This document shows positions 14,752 to 20,962 of a stretch of 39,056 nt of DNA, piece by piece. This DNA is from Planctomycetaceae bacterium (GTDB taxonomy: Bacteria > Planctomycetota > Planctomycetia > Pirellulales > Pirellulaceae). The stretch lies in contig PBSM01000016.1 of NCBI GenBank assembly GCA_002726245.1, positions 1-39,056 of the forward strand. Direction: 5' to 3'. Both the position numbers and the translations under genes were made by a program. Every line of letters starts with the position of its first letter. The stretch's first letter is position 1. The notes beneath the pieces are model-generated. The model searched no databases. It saw nothing but the letters and a program-made list of their open reading frames with translations, and was not told the origin of the DNA.

Positions 14752-15728
14752 TTGCTGGCTCTTGCTTACGGCGAAGCGATCGAGTTGCGATCGCCGTTGC
14801 CATGCTCTACGTCGCTGCGTACTCGTCGCCGCAATCGTCCCGCGCCGAGGGCTCGGGCGAGATTGCCGCATCGATCGATAACGACTTCGTCTATGTTTCG
14901 GAGGTCGAACGTGAACTCGTCCGTGTCGTCAACGACCGCCCCATCGAGCCGGCTGCGAAACGCGTGCTGCAAGCGCAGACGTTACAACAGTTAATCGACC
15001 GGCGATTAGTCGTTCATTGGCTTCAATCCAAACGCCAAGGAGCGTCCAAGGGGGAAGTTGACCTGTCAATTCAACGCTTGCAGAAGCGGCTCGCGCAAAG
15101 AGACAAGACTCTCGCCAACCATCTCGCGGAACTCAAGACGACCGAGGAAGAAACTCGCCGACTCTTCGAATGGCAGATCGGCTGGCAGCGGTTCACCGCT
15201 CGTTACATGACGGACGAGAATCTTCAGAAGTTCTTCGAGCAGCATCGCCGGGACTTCGACGGCACGAAGATACACGTTGCGCACATCCTGCTGAAGACCG
15301 AGGGAGAGGATCCGCAGTCAGCACTCGAGAAGGCGAGCGAGTTGCGGAAGCAGATCGTTTCGGGAGAGCTTACGTTTGCTGCAGTCGCGATGGATCACTC
15401 CGCAGCGCCAACGGGAGCCAAGGGAGGCGACATCGGGCTCATTTCTCGTCGCGAACCGATGCCTGAATCGTTCTCCAAGGCGGCGTTCGCTCTAGCGGAG
15501 GGCAAAGTGAGCGAGCCAGTTGTATCGGCTTTCGGCGTTCACTTGATCCGCTGCCTGGAGATCGAACCGGGGCAGAGGGGCTGGGAAAACGTCCGGGAAG
15601 AGTTGAGTGAAGCTATCACGCGTTATCTCTTCACTTGGGCAGCGGATCGTCAACGGGCCAACGCCAAGATCGAGTTCACTGGCGCGTTACCGCATTTCCG
15701 GCCCGGCACTGACGAGTTAGAAGAGTAG
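14748..15728 (+). CDS. PpiC/SurA-type peptidyl-prolyl cis-trans isomerase
   Basis: The protein has 326 residues. The N-terminus has a signal sequence (VAIAVAMLYVAAYSSPQSSRA). Residues 36-150 form the SurA-like helical chaperone part (IDNDFVYVSEVERELV, then LQQLIDRRLVVHWL), and residues about 174-272 a parvulin domain (KIHVAHILLKT, GGDIGLISRREPMPESFSKAAFAL, SEPVVSAFGVHLIRC). These proteins help fold outer-membrane or exported proteins. The start ATG overlaps the stop of the preceding gene as ATGA, so translation is coupled. The RND-type transporter follows after 203 bases holding a long inverted repeat. There is no sign of truncation. Confidence 0.9.
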   Translation: MIAGSCLRRSDRVAIAVAMLYVAAYSSPQSSRAEGSGEIAASIDNDFVYVSEVERELVRVVNDRPIEPAAKRVLQAQTLQQLIDRRLVVHWLQSKRQGASKGEVDLSIQRLQKRLAQRDKTLANHLAELKTTEEETRRLFEWQIGWQRFTARYMTDENLQKFFEQHRRDFDGTKIHVAHILLKTEGEDPQSALEKASELRKQIVSGELTFAAVAMDHSAAPTGAKGGDIGLISRREPMPESFSKAAFALAEGKVSEPVVSAFGVHLIRCLEIEPGQRGWENVREELSEAITRYLFTWAADRQRANAKIEFTGALPHFRPGTDELEE

Positions 15729-15826
15729 ACCGCACCGACCTGTTTCACTTTGGCTCAAGCTCTTCCCTAGCGGAACGCTCGGCCATCTTGGATAATACAC
15801 CGTGGCCGGTGAGAATCTGAGCATTT

Positions 15827-15900
15827 CGTTTAACCGCAAGCCGGAGGCGTGCGCTTGTCTCCGTTGCGAAAAACGCACGCCTCCGGCTTGCGGTTAAACG
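15827..15900. repeat. Perfect 27-bp inverted repeat (CGCAAGCCGGAGGCGTGCG family)
   Basis: Arms 15827-15853 and 15874-15900 are exactly complementary over 27 bases with a 20-base loop. The core CGCAAGCCGGAGGCGTGCG occurs again, as a single arm, at 20917-20945. It lies between the PpiC gene and the transporter gene and could act as a terminator or an mRNA-stabilising hairpin, while the separate half-copy points to a mobile repeat. Confidence 0.85.
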
Positions 15901-15931
15901 AACGAATCGCAATATTTAGCTGGCTAAGGCA

Positions 15932-18253
15932 TTGACGCGCCTTTCCCTTCTCCAAGCCACCGCCCCACGACTCCACATCCCCGTGCCTGCCAGCCGCTTC
16001 GATTCCCTGTTCTTTCGACTCCGCTCGGGGTTCGTGCTGGTTGCGATCGTGTTGACCGCCGTGAGTGGCTGGGGTCTCACGCAGCTTCAATTCAATGACA
16101 ACTTGGCCGATTTCTTTAAGGCCGAGAACGAAGACTACAAAACGCTAGTTCAGTTCTTCAACGACTTTGGCGCGGACGATACGAGTTGCTTGCTGGTCCT
16201 CACGACCGACGATTGGTTCCAAGCCAATAAGGCATCCTTGCTTCGTGACCTATGCAGTGAGCTTGTCGAATTACCCAACATCGCCAGCGTCTACTCGATG
16301 CTCGACGTACGACGTCCGGTTCCCGGGTTGGGACGAACTCAGCGCCCGCTCATGCCGCGCAATGCTGCGACTCCTGAGAGCTTTGCCATTGCGCGCGAAA
16401 CCGCGCTCACGCATCCATTGGTCAAAGGGCACCTGCTATCCGCTGATGGGACGACGACGCTTGTCATGGTGCGGCTGGAGGGTCGTGATCTTGCGGTTGG
16501 CGAAGTGCAACCGACCGTCGATGCTGTGCAAGCCGTGATCGACCGCTTGATGGAAGGCTCGGAGGTGCATGTCGGCTTCACGGGGATTCCGCGACTGCGA
16601 GTCGATATCTACCATGCGATTCGACGAGACCAGTTGGTCTTTCTGGCGTTTGGCGCCAGTTGCGCGGTGCTGATCGCATTCGTCTTGTTCCGACGGCTGG
16701 CGGCTGTATTTATCGTTTGCGTTGGGCCGGCGATGGGGACACTTTGGACGTTGGGAGCACTCGGCGCCGTCGGCGAACCGATCAACACTTTCAACAGCAT
16801 TCTGCCGGCGCTTGTCATGGTGATCGGCTTCACCGACTCGGTGCACTTCATGGTCGAGATCCGCCGGCTGCAGGGCGAAGGCAAATCGCCGCGTGAGTCC
16901 GCTCAGATCGCTTTGCGACACTTGATCCTTCCATGTGGATTGGCCTCTGTCACGACAGCCGTCGGTTTTGGCTCGCTCATGGTCGCCGAGATGGACGTTA
17001 TTCAGCGTTTTGGTGCCGCCTGCGCTGCGGGCGCGATCTTGAACTTCATTGCGGTGGTCATTTTCATTCCGCTGTTGGCAAGCAGTCGGCTCGGCCACCA
17101 CGTGGCTGGAGGTACGGCGGTATCGATGGAAGATAGAACCTACGGTCTCTTCCGAATTGTTGTAGGTTGGATCACGAAACACTCCCGTCCCGTCGCGATC
17201 CTCGGTTGTGTCGGCACAATCGGCTTGGTTGCGATCGCTCTCCAACTGGAGCCTGAGAATCGCATCCAGGAGAGCATGCCGACCGGCAGTGAGTCGTACC
17301 GCTCACTTGTTAAGTGCGAAGAGCAGTTCGGCGGCGCGTTATCGAGCTACGTTGTTGTCGAATGGCCGGAGCGTTACGAGTTGCAGTCGTATGAAGTCTT
17401 GCAAGCGATCGCCGACGTCCACTCGATCTTAAACGACCAACCGGAGTTTGGCCCACCGTTCTCGGTACTGAACGTGCTCGCGGCACTCCCGCATCGCCAG
17501 GGGCAACTTGCAAGTGCGGTCCCCTACTTGAGTCGCGTCCCTACTGAGCTTCGCAATACCTTCGTTCAGACCGATCTCCGGAAGGCTGTCGTCCGAGTCC
17601 AGACGCCCGATTCCGGCTGTCGTGAGCTTAAACCTGTCTTGGCCCGCAGCGAAGAACGAATCCAAGCAATGGTGCAGGACAAGCATCCGGGATTTAGTAT
17701 GTCTTTGACAGGTTCACCCGTCTTGGCCGTTCGCAATGTTCATCTGGTCATTGTTGACTTGTGCAAGAGCCTGACCGTTGCCTCGGTGCTCATCTTTGGC
17801 GTGATGACGATCGTTTTTCGCTCCATTCGTCGCGGCTTGATCAGTCTCTTGCCAAATGTCTTTCCCCTAGCTGCGGCCGCTGCCATGTTGGTGTTCCTGC
17901 GAGACAGTGCGCTTGAAATCTCCAGCGTGATCACATTCAGTGTTTGCCTGGGTATCGCCGTTGACGACACGATTCACTTTATCAGCCGCTTCGATCGCGA
18001 ACTGAAAGCTGGGCAGGAAGTGCATGAGGCTGTCCAGCAAAGTGTCGCCAAAGTTGGAGCGGCGTTACTCGTCACGACAATAACCTTGATCGGCGGCTTC
18101 GGCGCAGGTGCATTCAGCAAGTTGCCCGCACTACGATCGTTCGCAGTGCTCTCATGCGTTGCCTTGGCCGCGGCGCTTCTCGCCGATGTGCTGATCCTGC
18201 CGGCGCTGCTTGTCTGCTTCGGAAAGAGCAGACGCGAGCAACGCGCTAATTAA
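15932..18253 (+). CDS. RND-superfamily / MMPL-type exporter
   Basis: The protein has 773 residues. TM1 lies about 33-50 and is followed by a large periplasmic loop to about 230. A first TM bundle runs about 233-385, one helix about 420-438, a second periplasmic loop to about 603, and a last bundle about 610-762: the two-fold repeat of RND proteins. The two conserved TM4 positions are LVMVIGFTDSVHFMVEI (about 294-310) and CLGIAVDDTIHFISRFDRE (about 672-690); the second has the acidic pair of proton-coupled members, the first only one Asp. Such MMPL/HAE-like proteins export lipids, hopanoids or other hydrophobic compounds. The start is a TTG at 15932, and an internal GTG at 15983 is possible. 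The preceding prolyl isomerase may help fold it. Confidence 0.85.
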   Translation: MTRLSLLQATAPRLHIPVPASRFDSLFFRLRSGFVLVAIVLTAVSGWGLTQLQFNDNLADFFKAENEDYKTLVQFFNDFGADDTSCLLVLTTDDWFQANKASLLRDLCSELVELPNIASVYSMLDVRRPVPGLGRTQRPLMPRNAATPESFAIARETALTHPLVKGHLLSADGTTTLVMVRLEGRDLAVGEVQPTVDAVQAVIDRLMEGSEVHVGFTGIPRLRVDIYHAIRRDQLVFLAFGASCAVLIAFVLFRRLAAVFIVCVGPAMGTLWTLGALGAVGEPINTFNSILPALVMVIGFTDSVHFMVEIRRLQGEGKSPRESAQIALRHLILPCGLASVTTAVGFGSLMVAEMDVIQRFGAACAAGAILNFIAVVIFIPLLASSRLGHHVAGGTAVSMEDRTYGLFRIVVGWITKHSRPVAILGCVGTIGLVAIALQLEPENRIQESMPTGSESYRSLVKCEEQFGGALSSYVVVEWPERYELQSYEVLQAIADVHSILNDQPEFGPPFSVLNVLAALPHRQGQLASAVPYLSRVPTELRNTFVQTDLRKAVVRVQTPDSGCRELKPVLARSEERIQAMVQDKHPGFSMSLTGSPVLAVRNVHLVIVDLCKSLTVASVLIFGVMTIVFRSIRRGLISLLPNVFPLAAAAAMLVFLRDSALEISSVITFSVCLGIAVDDTIHFISRFDRELKAGQEVHEAVQQSVAKVGAALLVTTITLIGGFGAGAFSKLPALRSFAVLSCVALAAALLADVLILPALLVCFGKSRREQRAN

Positions 18254-18493
18254 CTCAAACTGGAAACGCGAGCGAGAAAGGGGACTGGCTCCGTGCCCGG
18301 CAAGGCCCGAAATGTCGGTCAACGGTACTGGCACGGTGCCTGTCCCCTTTCCTCGCGGGCCGCGTCGAACCCCGCTGGTCCGTCGCGAAAGTGGGACAGG
18401 CACCAAGGCAGCGAACCACTTGTTTTCTAGTGGTAAGTCGATCGCGCTGCTTTGGAGCCAGTCCCATTTTCACGACTCCCCTTTCAGTTTGAG
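18254..18493. repeat. 240-bp nested inverted-repeat element
   Basis: The outer ends CTCAAACTG (18254) and CAGTTTGAG (ending 18493) pair, followed inward by GAGAAAGGGGACTGGCTCC (18274) against GGAGCCAGTCCCATTTTC (18454-18471). Inside these, GGCACGGTGCCTGTCCCC (18330) pairs with GAAAGTGGGACAGGCACC (18387). The element therefore contains four related GGGAC(T/A)GGC(T/A)CC units in alternating orientation. It begins right after the transporter stop codon and ends 17 bases before the WD40 gene stop, so it fills the gap between the convergent ends. Confidence 0.85.
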
Positions 18494-18509
18494 CAACGAC
18501 TACGCGATG

Positions 18510-19496
18510 CTAACTCTTCTTCGGCGTCATCCGACTGATCCGAACGTGCGAGTCGGAATGCGTCGTGGCCAACTGCGTGCGGTCGGGATGAATGTCGAGA
18601 TCGCGAGTCAAGTCAGGCAGCTTGAAGCGGTGGAAGTCTTTCGGTTCTGCCGTCTTCCAGAAAAGCAAGAAGCCGCCGCTTGTGCCACCCGACGTGCCGC
18701 ACAGGAACTCTTCTTCGTGGAAGATCGCTCGCCAGACGACACCCTTCAAGCCTTCACCGACGTGCGATTGAACAAGCTTCTGCGATTCCCATTCAAAGAC
18801 CAGCACCAATGGTTCGTGGACCGAACCGAGCGGATTCGTGGCCTTGTACAAGCCGCCGCAAGCCAGATGCTTGCCGTCGGGGCTCATCGACAAGGTGCGA
18901 ACGCCGCCGAAATCGACTCGCTGTCCGCCGTTGTACGTGTGCAGTTGCTTGGCGTCGAATTTGCGGACGAGTTTACCGCTCGCGATCTCCCACTGATGTA
19001 CCTGTCCCGCCAAGTCGCCCGACAGAAGAAACTCGCCACCCGCATGAAACAGTGTGCTGTAAACGTCCTTCCCGTGCCCGGCAAACTCTTTCACCAAGGA
19101 ACCGTCGGTGATGTTCCACACTTTCACGAGATTGTCGTTCGCACCGGTCGCCAGCAGCTTGCCGTCAGGGCTCACCGACATGGTGCGGATCCAACCTTTG
19201 TGCGCGACGACCCGGCGAACCTGTTCCGGCTTCTCCGTGGCAACGGGCCACCAAATCAGGTCGTCGGCACCACCAGTGATCACGTGTCCGCCATCTGGCG
19301 TGAAGGCGATCGAACGAGGCCAACTGTCGTGGCCCTTCATCACGACTTTCGTGCCGGATCCGAGTTCCCAGCGTTGCACAGAGTTGTCTTCGGACGTCGT
19401 GAAGACGAATCGCCCCTGTGGATCGAAACGGCACGCGATCAGCGGCCGATCGTGCTTCCACTGGTGAGTAACGTGGGTCTGTTTGGGGTCGATCAT
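18510..19496 (-). CDS. WD40 beta-propeller protein
   Basis: The protein has 328 residues, with no signal peptide. WD40 repeats are clear throughout: RPLIACRFDPQGRFVFTTSEDNSVQRWEL, then GHDSWPRSIAFTPDGGHVITGGADDLI, AHKGWIRTMSVSPDGKLLATGANDNLVKVWNI, GHGKDVYSTLFHAGG with VHQWEI, and LSMSPDGKHLACGG. Six or seven blades are likely, which closes one propeller. It is a scaffold with no catalytic motif. The start has GAGGAAAAG about seven bases upstream. It is the third gene of a cassette with DUF1501 and DUF1549/DUF1553, a frequent planctomycete arrangement in which the WD40 protein may hold the others or a ligand; the lack of an export signal is odd if it works with the exported proteins. Confidence 0.85.
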   Translation of the reverse strand: MIDPKQTHVTHQWKHDRPLIACRFDPQGRFVFTTSEDNSVQRWELGSGTKVVMKGHDSWPRSIAFTPDGGHVITGGADDLIWWPVATEKPEQVRRVVAHKGWIRTMSVSPDGKLLATGANDNLVKVWNITDGSLVKEFAGHGKDVYSTLFHAGGEFLLSGDLAGQVHQWEIASGKLVRKFDAKQLHTYNGGQRVDFGGVRTLSMSPDGKHLACGGLYKATNPLGSVHEPLVLVFEWESQKLVQSHVGEGLKGVVWRAIFHEEEFLCGTSGGTSGGFLLFWKTAEPKDFHRFKLPDLTRDLDIHPDRTQLATTHSDSHVRISRMTPKKS

Positions 19497-19506
19497 AGCT
19501 TTTCCT

Positions 19507-19568
19507 CGTGGGGTAGGCTTCCAGCCTGCCGCTCCAGGATCAGAGGCAGGCTGGAAGCCTACCCCACG
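19507..19568. repeat. Perfect 24-bp inverted repeat inside an operon
   Basis: Arms 19507-19530 and 19545-19568 (core GGGTAGGCTTCCAGCCTGCC) are exact complements with a 14-base loop. It lies between the DUF1501 and WD40 genes, ending just before the WD40 ribosome binding site. A strong RNA hairpin here may reduce downstream expression or stabilise the upstream message. Confidence 0.85.
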
Positions 19569-19585
19569 CCTGCGAGATGGCTACG

Positions 19586-20875
19586 TTACGCGAGCAGTTC
19601 GCCGATCGGTGTGCTGGAGGGATCAGCTACCGGCATGAGGCGACCTTCGATGTCGAAAGATCCTGTCGAATCAACGCCGACGGCTTGCATGAACGTATGG
19701 AACATGTGGCCGTGATCGACTTCGCGATCGGCGACTGCGGTCCCGTTAGCATTCGTCTTGCCGATAATCGCTCCCCGCTGAAGCCGTCCACCACCGAGAC
19801 ACACCGACCAAGCCGTTCCCCAGTGATCGCGGCCATATCGATTGTTGATTCGCGGCGTGCGACCGAATTCGGACATCACGACGATCAACGTGCTCTCCAT
19901 CATTCCACGATCGGCCAGATCGGCAACCAGCCTCGCGAACGGGCCGTCAAACTCGCCAAGTTGTTCGAGATGGAAGTTGAAGTTCTCGTTGTGTGTATCG
20001 TAGTTGGAGTGGGTTACTTGAACGAACGTGATCCCGTTTTCCAGCAACCGCCGTGCAAGCAAGCAGTGCCGGCCAAAGTCGTGCTTGCCGTAGCGATCAT
20101 GATCCGCTTGCGGCTCCTTGGCGAGATCAAAGATCTCGCGCCGCTTCATCAGCTCCAACCCTTGCTCATAATTTGCGGCATACGCATCCGTGAACGCGGT
20201 TCGCCGACGAAGAGTAAACCGGTCGTTCGCTTTGCGGCGGAACGCCTGTCGTTGCTGATCGGATGCTTCGGTGATCGACTTCGGCAAATCCGTGTTCTGC
20301 GGCGGCTTGCCATTCCCTAAGGAAATGCTGGCGTACTTGGGACCAAGATAAGCCGAATCGTTGCTGCGACCGCCACTGCCGCCATTGGAGATGACAATGT
20401 GTCCGGGCAGCGGGCTTGTTTCGGGTGTCAATGCTTTGGCCACCACAGCCCCGATTCGCGGGTAGTCAGCGGCTGGAGTTTGGCGACGGCCAGTGAACAT
20501 TGCATAGCCGCCCTTACCATGATCGTTTTCTTTGGTGTTGATGCTTCGAACGATCGCCAGATGGTGCATCTGCTTGGCTGTTTCCGGCAGCAACTCGCAA
20601 ATGTGCATGCCCGGCACGCTCGTTGAAATTGCGCGAAACGGACCGCCAGTATCGGTTTGCGGTTTCGGATCCCAGCTTTCGAGTTGGCTCAACCCGCCAG
20701 CCATGTTGACGACGATGACGCGCTTTTGATCTTTGGCCAGTTTGGCTGCCGAAGCAGGTCCAGCCAATACGCCCAAGCCACCAACGACCCCAGCGCTGGC
20801 CGCAACATCTCCGAGAAACTGACGTCGGGAAATGACATGTTCTTCAGTCCCGCAAGCGTATGTGCATTTCTTCAT
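19586..20875 (-). CDS. DUF1501 protein, Tat-exported
   Basis: The protein has 429 residues from the start at 20875, chosen because GGGAGAG lies about eight bases upstream; an in-frame start at 20956 would add 27 unsupported residues. The N-terminus has a twin-arginine signal (SRRQFLGDVAASAGVVGGLGVL). DUF1501 features: RVIVVNMAGGLSQLESWDPKP, AIVRSINTKENDHGKGGYAMFTGR, SNYDTHNENFNFHLEQLGEFD, STLIVVMSEFGRTPRINN and GRDHWGTAWSVCLGGGRLQRG. The fold is that of alkaline phosphatases/sulfatases, and the D and H residues fit a metal site. It is encoded downstream of a DUF1549/DUF1553 gene with an 87-base gap, the usual pairing. It differs clearly from the DUF1501 protein at 9121. Substrate unknown. Confidence 0.88.
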   Translation of the reverse strand: MKKCTYACGTEEHVISRRQFLGDVAASAGVVGGLGVLAGPASAAKLAKDQKRVIVVNMAGGLSQLESWDPKPQTDTGGPFRAISTSVPGMHICELLPETAKQMHHLAIVRSINTKENDHGKGGYAMFTGRRQTPAADYPRIGAVVAKALTPETSPLPGHIVISNGGSGGRSNDSAYLGPKYASISLGNGKPPQNTDLPKSITEASDQQRQAFRRKANDRFTLRRRTAFTDAYAANYEQGLELMKRREIFDLAKEPQADHDRYGKHDFGRHCLLARRLLENGITFVQVTHSNYDTHNENFNFHLEQLGEFDGPFARLVADLADRGMMESTLIVVMSEFGRTPRINNRYGRDHWGTAWSVCLGGGRLQRGAIIGKTNANGTAVADREVDHGHMFHTFMQAVGVDSTGSFDIEGRLMPVADPSSTPIGELLA

Positions 20876-20916
20876 GACTGGCTCTCCCGCGGTTGGTTGT
20901 CTTGCTACGTATCCTT

Positions 20917-20945
20917 CGTTTATCCGCAAGCCGGAGGCGTGCGCT
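20917..20945. repeat. Half copy of the CGCAAGCCGGAGGCGTGCG repeat
   Basis: This segment has the same 27-base arm as the repeat at 15827, apart from one change (TTTAT for TTTAA), but has no second arm. It lies in the short gap between the DUF1549/DUF1553 and DUF1501 genes. Confidence 0.75.
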
Positions 20946-20962
20946 CTCTTCGGCAAGGGAAA

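Noticed and set aside
18210..19715. 501-residue open frame on the + strand
   Set aside because: Antisense to the WD40 gene and running through the repeat element; composition unlike a real protein.
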